DNA from: Adiantum capillus-veneris
Taxonomy: Eukaryota; Streptophyta; Polypodiopsida; Polypodiales; Pteridaceae
Length of the DNA stretch: 64,000 bases
Assembly (NCBI GenBank): GCA_014529385.2
Contig: CM043966.1
Span: 144,200,711-144,264,710, forward strand
Direction: 5' to 3'
A model generated the notes under the pieces. The model ran no database searches and was not told the DNA's origin. It was given only the letters and a program-made list of their open reading frames with translations. A program made the position numbers and the translations under genes. Position 1 is the first letter of the stretch; each line of letters begins with the position of its first letter. Positions 47,220 to 56,321 of the stretch are shown here, in pieces.

Positions 47220-47835
47220 ACATGATAACGGTTTCAAAGGAGGAGATAACAACGAAGATTGATCCGACCTTTAGATGTTTCGTCCAAGCTCATGGAAGCC
47301 TATGGCAAGACAACAAGCACTCCTTAAGATTGTGGTACATGTTGCTTTGAAAAAAGGTGACCTCATGGATGAAGAGCACCCACATCAAAGTTTTACTAAA
47401 ACGAGCTGGTCAATCAACACATGCAGAGTTCAAAACCTATCTTGCCTTGTTCAATGTCGTAGGTTTATTTTGATTTTGTCTGTTGTCAATATCACTATCA
47501 AAAGCTTTTCTTTTAGCTTATCAATTGTCAGTTATTGTCATGCCAAAAATTTGTGCGGATTATAGACACTGCCACACATGAGTGGTAAGACCTCCCAAAA
47601 ATACTTCAAGTCCTATTTTGTCCCATTTTTCGTGAGGTTATTGGGTACACCTTAAATCCAAGGTTTGATAGTGAACCAAAAAACTCCATTTGTCGGTAGC
47701 TTAACTGTAGCACGAGGTTATGGGTACACCAAAACCCCTGGTTGTGAGAGAACGTAAAACTCACGGTTCAGGAGTATACCAAAAACTTGAAGCATCATGA
47801 GAATGGTCGGTATAGTTTCGTGCTTGAGGGGAGGA

Positions 47836-47997
47836 TAGTTGGGTTTCCAAGCCCTATTAGCCGGTGGGAACATGCTCGTATGTAGCATGCAAGTAACCTC
47901 AGTTAAAAGTGAAGTGTGCATGGCAACTCTGCCCTTTATATATGTAAAAGGTTTTTTAATATAAAAAAAAACATAGCGTTCTTTTTGTGGAGATGAG

Positions 47998-48066
<69 letters not shown>

Positions 48067-48145
48067 ATTCCTTCTTTCTTCTGCACGCTCCCAAAGCACC
48101 ATGGCTCCCCATCGCCAGCACCCATCATAGCTTCAAGGCCTATCA
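47836..48145 (+). repeat. 3' LTR (310 bp) of the non-autonomous element
   Basis: Starts TAGTTGGGTTTCCAAGC and ends AAGGCCTATCA. It matches the two separated halves of the 5' LTR: 41450-41550 and 46234-46382. A TTATATATG box at 47937-47945 is a plausible promoter. It holds a (CT)n tract at 48002-48063, longer than the one in the 5' LTR (46267-46300). Confidence 0.9.
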
Positions 48146-48150
48146 TAAGG

Positions 48151-48975
48151 CACCGGGACTTCTACAGCCTTCACCCATACCTGTCCGCCCTTGGAAAAGC
48201 ATTGCGATGGATTTTATTTTTGACCTCTCCAAGACTCAAAGTGGGCATGATGGCATTTGGACAGTCATCGACCAATTTAGCAAACATGCCCACTTCATTC
48301 CAGTAAAGAAGATGGTCAGGCCTGATCGTTTGTCTCAACTATTTGTCTCTTAGATTTTTCGGTTACATGTCATGCCCTCAGTCTATAGTCTCAGACAAAG
48401 ATTCCCGATTTAGGAGTTTGTTTTGGAGGGTAATTTGGGAGAACATTGGCACACGGTTGCAGTTCTCATCCTCATTCCATATACAGACAGATGGGTAATC
48501 TAAGATAGCCAATTCAGTGGTTTTGGATTTATTGAAGTCTTACGTTTCGGATCAAAAGACTCAATGGGAAAAGTGTCTGCCTTTGGTGGAATTTGCCTAC
48601 AATAATATAGTTCACTCTTCGATGGGGAAGGCGCCGTTTGAGGTAATCAAAGGTGCTAAGGAAGTTCCTCCCTTTCTAAGCACCAAAGATAAGATTTTTG
48701 AAGTGGATCAGTATACGAGGGATTTGGACATTGCTTTTGCCACAGTTCGTGAGGCTCTAGAGAAGTCTCAAGCACGGCATAAGAAGGGCAACAAATAAAC
48801 ATAGATGCGACTTACGCTTTGAGAAGGCACACCTAAGGAAATGAAAGGAAAAGGAGCGGATTTTTTCAAAGCTTAGCAGGATGTATTATGGACTTTTCCA
48901 GATTCAAGAAAAGATAAATGATGTATCCTTCAGACTCAAGTTGCCAGACACTTCGAAGATTCACAATGCTCCTTA
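48151..48975 (+). pseudogene. Ty3 integrase core and C-terminal GPY/F-like part, continued
   Basis: The frame resumes after the insertion with [16 protein letters not shown]-like wording (first catalytic Asp), [14 protein letters not shown], and in other frames the second Asp region. The last part at 48517-48798 includes KTQWEKCLPLVEFAYNN and GKAPFEVI, followed by YGLFQIQEKINDVSFRLKLP at 48880-48965, the region before a chromodomain. It stops abruptly at about 48975, where a minus-strand Ty3 gag fragment begins, so the 3' end and 3' LTR are missing. Confidence 0.83.
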
Positions 48976-49620
48976 GATTGAGATTGAGATGGAGAATTAG
49001 ATTGAGAAGAAGAACTGAGAGAGTTCTTTTTATGCTTACCATTCCCATTAGAATTCTTGTCCTTAGAAGGGTAATGAGAGGAAGAGTTACCATTACCTAA
49101 GGCGTATTGAGCTTATCCTTGTTCTGCTTCATCTCTTGGAGTTGAGCCAAGCGTATAGTGTCTTGCAATGTCTTTGGATCACCGGTCTCTATATTTGAGT
49201 GGTCCAATCTAAAGAGAAAGGCCTCTAACCTTTTCCCATCCGATTTTCGTAATTGTCCATGTCACGGGAGACGGGCACCATGTGTCCACGAAAAATAACA
49301 GGCTGAACAACTTTAAGCACTTCACATAACAACTAGATAGAAAGAGATGCATTACACAAGATGGGGAGTGGCGGAGTTCCATCCCGAGAGAGCACTGGCC
49401 CCAAACCTTGGCACTCATTTCGGTATTTCTTTATATTACTTAAACTCGATACAATGCCGGTACTCACACTCTGCACCTTCACATGTAAGAGAGCTAGAGA
49501 CTGAGCCCTCTGTACTTATTTAGAGGCCCTTGGCCTATGAAAAGCAGTTACATGAAAAGCCTCAAACTCAAAAACATTTGGTCCAAACGCATCTTGTCCA
49601 AAAGGTGCCAGTGCAAAACA
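48976..49620 (-). pseudogene. Minus-strand Ty3 gag fragment, leader and LTR piece
   Basis: On the minus strand, 49260-49080 encodes FLFRLDHSNIETGDPKT and LAQLQEMKQNKDKL, typical of Ty3/chromovirus gag. A Ser/Asn-rich stretch follows toward 48976. From 49440 to 49620 an LTR-like piece contains the inverse of the 37250-37315 block. Together with 33970-36977 it may represent one minus-strand element split by the plus-strand element between them. Confidence 0.65.
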
Positions 49621-49834
49621 TGGAATTCCGTACATTGTCTGCCTGCCCGCCTGCCTGCATCCGCCCTCTGCCCCTCAGCCCACCCTCCCGCCTCCCGCCT
49701 GCATCCCCCCCCCCCCCCACACACACACGCACACCCCCTTTTCTTAGCTCGCAGGAGTCTGTCCTTGCAGCCTTCTGGGAGCTTTGCATCACTTTCTTCT
49801 TTTTCGTCTTCCTCAACTCGGCAGTAGAAACAGA

Positions 49835-51716
49835 ATGGCGGCTTTTGCTTCACGTCAGAGGGGCTCCACTGAAGCCCCCTCGCCCGACACCGCGGAGCCG
49901 ACCCTTCCACTTGCTCTTTTGCCAGCAGAGCAAGCGAGCTTGATGGCCGAAGTGGAGCGCTTACAAGCCACTTTGGTTATCTATAAGATCATTGGCACTC
50001 GGCCTAGGCGGGGCGAGGTTCAGAATTTACTACAGGCCCGTCTTCTCTCCAATAAGGGCAAGATCACCGATGTCCAGATCCTCAGGAGAGGGTACTACCA
50101 GGTAGAGTTTGAGTCTGCAAATATGACGGCCAAGGTGATTTCGATGAGCCCACTTGGCGTTCGAGCAACTCAAGCTTACTTCCGACGTTGGAATCACGGT
50201 TTTGATCCTACTACAGATGTGCTCGAGGAGGAGGCAGACTTGCCGATTTCCGTATGTTTCCCAGGCTTGAGATGAGAGTACCTCCCCCTCCTACCCAGGA
50301 TTGGTTCTATGTTCGGGACGGTTCTAGAGTCTCCACGCACTGCAGCTTCAGTTGTGGCCAAGGCCACAGGTTTACCTATTGTGTGGGTTCTTGTTCGTGA
50401 CACACACTCCCTCCCCAAGGTGGTATTGCTGCCTAGGGTGAGTGGGGCATGGATCAGACAGAGTGTGGAGTATTTGGGTCTCCCGAACCAATGTTTCATT
50501 TGCAGACAGATGGGCCATTTGGCAAAGGCTTGTCCTCGCAGAAGACCTCGACCCACAGCACATGCGCAGCCTCCCAAGGCTGAGCATGCCAAGCAGCCTG
50601 ATACACAGGACGCACAGACTGGTACAGAGACCAGTGATCAGACAACTCACGGTTGGAAGCAGGTGCCTGGCCGCCGCCGACAGGGGAGGGCTCGCCCCAT
50701 TGCTTCCCGTAGTGGCCCACCTTCTGCAACTCAGCAACACAGGGTTTCGACTGGGAACCGTTTTGACCCCCTTCAGTAGGACGTGCCTAAGGAGGCCCCA
50801 TCCACTTCAGTTCCTCTACCACCGCCTCCTCCTCCCTCAGAATCTCCCGCTCCCCCCCCCCCCCTCCTCCACCTTCGCCCCCCTTCCCTCCTCTCTCCTC
50901 GATGGGACCCATAGCCTCGTTTCCCGACCCTTTCGCCACTCCTCCTCGGATGAAGGGTACTGGACACGCTTCTGTCGCAAGGCATTCTCTTGGTACTTCT
51001 TTTGCTACGAGCTGTATGGCTCGAGAGGGACAGCCCCACCTGAGGGACAGCCGTGTGGCTTGAGAGGGACAGCCCCACATGAGGCCGTCTTTTTTGGTGC
51101 ACACTTATCCCTTTGCGACAGTCCCTAGAGGTCTGACTAGCTTAGACATTCGTAGACACTGGGACTTCTTCGACTACAGCTTCACTCGGTTTCTGGGTGA
51201 CTCTTCTTCTGACATGGAGGAGGCCAGCTTTCGAGTCCACGTCCTCTTTCTTGTAGCTAGAGGCAGTGTGGCCCTGGACACAACGGTGGGTTTCTCCTTT
51301 CTGATGTGTGGTAGGGATCACATAGAGTGGACCCAACACACAGTCCTTGACTAGCTCTAGATTCATGCGACTGAGTTCTCACACGACACAAGGGACTTAG
51401 TGGTGACAGATCTAGTGCAGACACTTTGGCCTCTTGCCAAGCTCAGAGTGATGCCTCCAGATACAGCGGGTTGCAGACACATTGTGGTGCATTTGTTTGC
51501 TGACACTGAGTGACCTCCTTGTTATGTATTTGTGCATGATGATTCTTGGACAGAGGATGTAGCCCTTTGGGCTGCACTCTCAGCTTGGGCCTGGGCCGGA
51601 CAGTCACTTCTTGCGCGCTTGTCTATAGGTCGTTCGGATGCGGATTACTGCCCATCCAAACCGGCCTCGAGGATAGCGAGGTTGGCTATTGCGGCAACAT
51701 TTGTTTTCTCTCACTA
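49835..51716 (+). pseudogene. LINE-C ORF1: DUF4283-like plus CCHC knuckle, several stops
   Basis: ATG at 49835 starts an RNA-binding ORF1. The first part (to 50272) resembles DUF4283 and ends ISVCFPGLR, where family members continue with a Leu/Trp-Glu-Tyr stretch; an in-frame TGA at 50273 sits there. The same frame continues 50276-50779 with the knuckle CFICRQMGHLAKAC (C-x2-C-x4-H-x4-C) and a basic, Gln/Thr-rich tail, to a TAG at 50777. Beyond that, Pro-rich and Trp-containing segments run to about 51716 in shifting frames. A small direct repeat (GAGAGGGACAGCCCCAC) lies at 51030-51080. Confidence 0.75.
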
Positions 51717-51721
51717 ACTCC

Positions 51722-51871
51722 ATGAGGATCATCTCATGGAATGTGCAGGGATTAGGAGGGCCCCAGTTTCAGCGTCAGAGGGGTCTCAGTTGCGTCAGGA
51801 GCTGCAGAGATGCCTTGTGGGTGGTGAGATTGACATTCTTATGCTACAAGAGCATCATCTTTGTGAGAGCC
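51722..51871 (+). pseudogene. LINE-C ORF2 start (endonuclease), cut and frameshifted
   Basis: ATG at 51722 begins MRIISWNVQGLGGPQ, the classic N-terminus of the L1 endonuclease with its metal-binding Asn. A frameshift follows; in another frame the segment DILMLQEHHL (catalytic Glu) is present. The frame ends at the family P insertion at 51872. Confidence 0.85.
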
Positions 51872-52832
51872 TGTTAAGGCGGTTACGCCGCTAGCGGAAG
51901 CTAAATAGCGAGAACTCAACCAACAACAGAATTTGTCAGACGAGGACGAATCTTGACCCGCAGGCGCATGGAAACAACTAGGTGGGTGTCAAATCACCTA
52001 CTCGACCTTCTAATGACAATCACTACTAAGGAAATCAAATCTAAGTTCTAAAATACGCAAGTGACTGAAATCCGTACTACGAACGAATGCTATACGAAAC
52101 AGGATCTAGAATCATCGAATCGATCTCAAACTCAAGGGGAAGTCTATGCACTAGGTAAGAACAACACCCTAAAGACTTGAACTGCAAAATCAACCTATAA
52201 CCACTCCGTGCGGTAAACGCGTATGAAGACAGGCCGAAAAATACAGGTGACCGAAACTTGACCCCGATGGTACTAATGTGTAGCTCTACTCGTTGTGGTT
52301 CTATAGATATGCTGCACGCTCTATTCCGACACACGAGTTGGAAGAAAACTCACACCGAAGCTCGTAGGAACTTACCACACATAGAAGCCGATAGCGCGCA
52401 CTCTTGGTATCAGTGCGTAGCTCTCGCCGTTGCTAACACAATGGCGGTGTCGCTTCTCCAATGGAGGCTCCGTAGCTCGCGTAGCAAGTAGATAAGACTT
52501 TCTCTCTCTCTGTCACTCTCTCTCAGACACAGTCACGGCGCTCAAAAACTCACTTTGATTAATAATTGAATCTCCTTTAGGTTACAAAACTTTGGCTCAT
52601 ATACCTCAGCCTTGGAGGTGAGAACATCTCTAATTATTTACATCAACAGGTGAAATTACTTCGGGATTACAAGCTGGAAACTCAATTGAGTCCCGTTACT
52701 TAATGAATGGCTCAAATCAAAATTAATGTCGGAAAGACATTTATTACAATCAATGGTTACAAAATGATGGGTGTGAGCAAAAATGTGGGTGTGATCCTCT
52801 GCTAGCTCAACACTTCCTCTGCTGGCTCAACA
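51872..52832 (-). repeat. Family P 3' LTR
   Basis: Plus-strand ends TGTTAAGG (51872) and GCTCAACA (52832). It is about 97% like the 9351-10339 copy by eye. The last 20 bases (52813-52832) repeat the preceding 20 (52793-52812), so this LTR starts with a duplicated 20-bp end. The bases GAGCC (51867-51871) would be the target duplication; the partner is outside the window. Confidence 0.92.
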
Positions 52833-52845
52833 CTCCCCCCCCTCC
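52833..52845 (-). promoter_or_regulatory. Polypurine tract (plus-strand primer)
   Basis: On the minus strand GGAGGGGGGGGAG directly abuts the LTR start TGTTGAGCC. It lies 37 bases after the ORF3 stop. Confidence 0.9.
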
Positions 52846-52882
52846 GTGTTCATGTCGTCCCTGACATGACTTTTAGGCTTGG

Positions 52883-55800
52883 TCAATAGAGTCCTGTCGT
52901 CTTGAGCATCTGCAAATGTGATTCGTAGCGTAAGTTGCCGATGGTCAAGGTTGGGCCGAATATTTTGCTTTCGTGAGTGAAAAAGCCGGTGTAGAAAGCT
53001 TCTTCGAATGTTTGCATGTGGAAGCTAAGCAAAAACATAATTCTTTGGTATAAGAGATGTAACACCTTTGCTGATGGCTGCAATGAAAGATCATACATCA
53101 TATCCGTCACTGTGTCGGCCGTCGATAGTAGACTCGAGGTTGTGGCTTGATCTGGCGCGAACACTTCAATGCATGCTAAGAGAGTCCTGCAGATTTTCTT
53201 TAGCATCTGACACGAAAGGTCAGGAGAGCCAGTAAAGAGTTTGATGGTGCCCGTTAGGGTTTTCACCATGTAGGCTTTACCTATTCTCTCTCCTTCCTTT
53301 GGTCCTGGCATCCTGGGATAATTAAGCCAATTTGGCTTCTTTTCTGCAATCCTGCCATGCTCTTTCCAGTTTCTGACTCTTGGCACCGGGCAGAAGGTTG
53401 CATCCTCCCGAATCTCCTTTGGAGCCTCTACCAAGTAGATGAGGTAGGCTGGGTATTTGTTTAGCCAACCTTTCCTCCATCTAGGTTGAGAATCTACAAT
53501 CTTCTTTGATTGTTCATCCTTTGTGATTTCGCCTTCGTAAAGAGCGACAGACTGCTCCTCCTCTATTCTCTTTTTCTTCTTTATCACTTCAAATTTCATC
53601 AGAGGGAAAGGCAGGCTGTGTTGCATCCACTCTTCATGGAGCACTTTTGTGTCTAAACCTTGAAGTCTAATGGAGATGAGGAGTCTCCTTTCCCATTCCA
53701 TTTCCGCCTTGGCACTTTCCTCTGTTGACTTTTCTATTTGGTCCTGGAGCCTTTGTTCTTCTTCTTCAGAGATTCCTGAAGTTGAGGCCACTTCTTGAAC
53801 TAGGGCTGGATCTTCAATTGTGGTTGCCTCTCCAGTTTCTGGTAGCTCTATGGCTGCTCCCCCTGCTTCTTCTTGTGGTGTCTCTGTTTCTCTTCTATGT
53901 TGCTCTTGGAGGTCTTGGAGCTGTTTGCGGAGGGCCTCATTTTCTGTCCTTAGTGTTTGGTTTTCTGATGTGAGCCTCTCCTCTGCAGCCAATGATCCCT
54001 CCGCCATGTGCAATCTTTGCACTTGCTCTAACCTTAGCTCTCTTTGCAAACTTCTGACCTGATTTTCCAGAGCTGGTACGAGGGCTCCCTCTTGTTTTGT
54101 TCCTGCTCTGCTAGCTCTAGGGGTGGTCATGAGTCTCGTGATTGTCCTTTCTTGAAGTTCGACTCTTTCCCTTAGCTCAATGAGCTCATCCTTGGCTGCC
54201 TCCAGCTCATCTTCTATTCGCTCCTTTGCTTCCTGTGAACTTGTTACCTCTCTTGAAGCTTCGGCTAGTTGGAGTATCAAGCCGTCTCTCTCGTTTTCTG
54301 CGTCATAGAGTGATGCTTTATGACTTTCAGATTCAGTCATAGCATTCTCTAACTTCTTCTGCAACTCTGCTTCCTTTTGTTTTGCTGTCTCAATTGCTAC
54401 TTCCTTTGCTCTGGATCTTTCTTTAATCTTGCTGAGCAGTTCATGCACCATGTGCATGTCTTTTTCATCTTCATCTGTCAACTTGACAGCTCTTTCTGCC
54501 ACCACCTCCAATGGCTTCGGCTCTTCTAGTATGTTCTGTTCGTCCATTTTCTCTTCACTCTCCATTGTACCCTTTGTCTTTTCCTTCGTCCCTTTCCGAT
54601 CATCTTGTTTTCGTAGGGATATCCCATAAACTGCCTCCAGGGCCTCTTCTTCACTGTATCCGATCGCTACCAGATCCTCATAATCATCTTTCTTTTGCTG
54701 AACTGGATCTATTTCCTTTTCCTTGGTCCCGGTCTCCGGCTTTTCCATAACTTCTGTTTCTATTTCTATTGTGGTCTCCTCCACAATAATTTCCGTCTTC
54801 TTCGGGCTTGGTACATCAGTGGAGGGCTGATTGTCCTCAGTCATCTTGGCTTTCCCTTTGTTTGCTTGCCCGTCTTTCTCTCGAAGTTCAGTAGACTCAT
54901 CTACTTCCTTCTTCTCCTTGTCGTCCTTTTTCAGCTCAGCTTTTAAAAGCTGTACTTCCTCATCAGTATAAGGCTCGATAGGTTGCTGCTCCAGTATGGC
55001 CTCCGACTCCTCATAAGCTCTAATATATTGATCATATTGATCAACATGTGGCCTGGCTGAGCTGGTTCTGACTTTAGTGGGGTCTGGCACCCACATTTCT
55101 TCAAAGTCCCCCTTTAGAGCTTTTTCCGCTCTGAACTGCTCCACCAGCCTTTCCATTCTTGCGGCTTTTTGACTTTTGGTTTTCTTGGGATCAGCCTTCT
55201 TCTTCGCTTTCTTCTTGAGCGGCTCGTCCACAGCCTCTTCAGGTTCTGAAACTATTTCTAGTTTTCGGCGTGCTCTTGTGGACGCCCTCTTGGATACTTC
55301 TTGCTGTTCTTCCTTTTCATCGGCTTCTCTAAGCCACTCATTCTGGGAGGGAACCCGTGGCCCTTGATCTCTGGCTCCAATAGCTTCATAAGCTATTCTT
55401 GTCAGAACTTCAGCTCCTCCTATGTACTTTGGCTTCTGGTTGTGCATGGCGATTACTTGCTCGTGGATGTATTGAGCATAATTCACCTCTTTTGGCATGT
55501 TGCTCTTCACTGCCCATGTGATGGTAGTTGCAATGGCATGGGGCGGTGTCGTATACTTTTGCGGTCTTTTACTGCAAATATGGAGAAATTGGTTGTACAG
55601 TCGGCAAAGGGTTGCCGCTCTTTGGTCTGCCATATCTCCATAAGTTGCATTCTGTTTCTTGGACCCATAAACCTCTATAGCCTCCCTTCTTTCCCTGACA
55701 GAGCTCCCTTTGTTGTTCAGCTTCAATGCATCTGCAATGAGCTGTGGAGTGATCTGTACTTCTACTTTCTCTCCATCCATGGCTGTCAATGTGGCTTTCC

Positions 55801-56155
55801 CATCCTTCTGAATGGATGTTGCCAACTCGTACACTCTTCTTGTATCCACACCTGATGGTCTCGAGGTGAAGAACCTGTGTAAGTCAGCCCTTTCCAGGTA
55901 TCTGCTGATGTTCTCTGATCGGCTATAATCCACTAATTCTCGTGGGATCATAGGTACATCGACCGATTGCCCTTGAGGATCTCTGAAAGTCCCCTGGTAG
56001 ATCTTTATTCTCTCTTTTTCTAGTACTGCTTCCTCCACCCAAGTCTTGGTTGGCTTGAGGGTTTCTGTTGGAATATCAAAAGGTTCTGTTTCTGCAAGAG
56101 CATCCTTGATGGTTGGTCTTTTTCTCTTAGTTGCCGATGACTTAGCGGAATCCAT
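52883..56155 (-). CDS. Family P ORF3: 1090-aa coiled-coil protein, intact
   Basis: Uninterrupted frame from ATG at 56155 to a stop at 52883. Residues of about 1-290 are globular and include ATTITWAVKSNMPKEVNYAQ and YIHEQVIAMHNQKPKYIGG, which vaguely resemble the putative plant transposon protein domain (PF20167-like) of Tat elements. Residues 290-560 are Lys/Glu-rich with likely nuclear-localisation clusters (KKKAKKKADPKK). About 565-755 is a long coiled coil. The last 230 residues are globular and unrecognised. No membrane segment or signal peptide, so not an envelope. Its intactness over 3.3 kb implies recent selection. Confidence 0.85.
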   Translation of the reverse strand: MDSAKSSATKRKRPTIKDALAETEPFDIPTETLKPTKTWVEEAVLEKERIKIYQGTFRDPQGQSVDVPMIPRELVDYSRSENISRYLERADLHRFFTSRPSGVDTRRVYELATSIQKDGKATLTAMDGEKVEVQITPQLIADALKLNNKGSSVRERREAIEVYGSKKQNATYGDMADQRAATLCRLYNQFLHICSKRPQKYTTPPHAIATTITWAVKSNMPKEVNYAQYIHEQVIAMHNQKPKYIGGAEVLTRIAYEAIGARDQGPRVPSQNEWLREADEKEEQQEVSKRASTRARRKLEIVSEPEEAVDEPLKKKAKKKADPKKTKSQKAARMERLVEQFRAEKALKGDFEEMWVPDPTKVRTSSARPHVDQYDQYIRAYEESEAILEQQPIEPYTDEEVQLLKAELKKDDKEKKEVDESTELREKDGQANKGKAKMTEDNQPSTDVPSPKKTEIIVEETTIEIETEVMEKPETGTKEKEIDPVQQKKDDYEDLVAIGYSEEEALEAVYGISLRKQDDRKGTKEKTKGTMESEEKMDEQNILEEPKPLEVVAERAVKLTDEDEKDMHMVHELLSKIKERSRAKEVAIETAKQKEAELQKKLENAMTESESHKASLYDAENERDGLILQLAEASREVTSSQEAKERIEDELEAAKDELIELRERVELQERTITRLMTTPRASRAGTKQEGALVPALENQVRSLQRELRLEQVQRLHMAEGSLAAEERLTSENQTLRTENEALRKQLQDLQEQHRRETETPQEEAGGAAIELPETGEATTIEDPALVQEVASTSGISEEEEQRLQDQIEKSTEESAKAEMEWERRLLISIRLQGLDTKVLHEEWMQHSLPFPLMKFEVIKKKKRIEEEQSVALYEGEITKDEQSKKIVDSQPRWRKGWLNKYPAYLIYLVEAPKEIREDATFCPVPRVRNWKEHGRIAEKKPNWLNYPRMPGPKEGERIGKAYMVKTLTGTIKLFTGSPDLSCQMLKKICRTLLACIEVFAPDQATTSSLLSTADTVTDMMYDLSLQPSAKVLHLLYQRIMFLLSFHMQTFEEAFYTGFFTHESKIFGPTLTIGNLRYESHLQMLKTTGLY

Positions 56156-56321
56156 GGATCCTGTAACTCCAATTTCAGAAGTTAGCGTCTTTTTAGTACT
56201 GAAAGCCGAAATGAAGCTTTTAACTATTCAAATGACTTGAAAATTGAAACATGAGCTATTCAGGGCCTAAGGATGCAGGGTAGGTGAAAAAATATGCAAA
56301 CTGGGCTCAAAATCATGCTGG

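Larger units (their letters stand above)
41450..48145 (+). mobile_element. Non-autonomous LTR retrotransposon, TSD TAAGG, nested in Ty3 integrase
   Basis: The 5' LTR is 41450-46382, enlarged by a 4.7-kb insertion at about 41551-46233. A Met-tRNA type PBS (TGGTATCAAAGC) is at 46385-46396. The noncoding interior is 46383-47835. A polypurine tract GAGGGGAGGA is at 47826-47835, followed by the 3' LTR 47836-48145. TAAGG precedes (41445-41449) and follows (48146-48150) the element. The PBS and the CTTGAGGGG-type PPT are copia-like. The interior, about 1.45 kb, has no gag or pol. Confidence 0.9.
49621..51871 (+). mobile_element. LINE-C: plant L1-type LINE, 5' portion, cut by family P insertion
   Basis: C-rich 5' UTR (49640-49730, with a C run at 49707-49719), ORF1 from ATG 49835, and an ORF2 start at 51722. 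The element is cut at 51871 by the 3' LTR of a family P element. Nothing downstream of the cut is visible in the window. Confidence 0.82.

Noticed and set aside
53725-55855. Several 60-184 codon plus-strand ORFs opposite ORF3
   Set aside because: They are antisense shadows of the Lys/Glu-rich ORF3, rich in Ser/Phe/Leu as expected from the complement.
52883-56155. Envelope-like protein in ORF3
   Set aside because: No signal peptide or membrane-spanning segment is visible; the protein is coiled-coil and lysine-rich.
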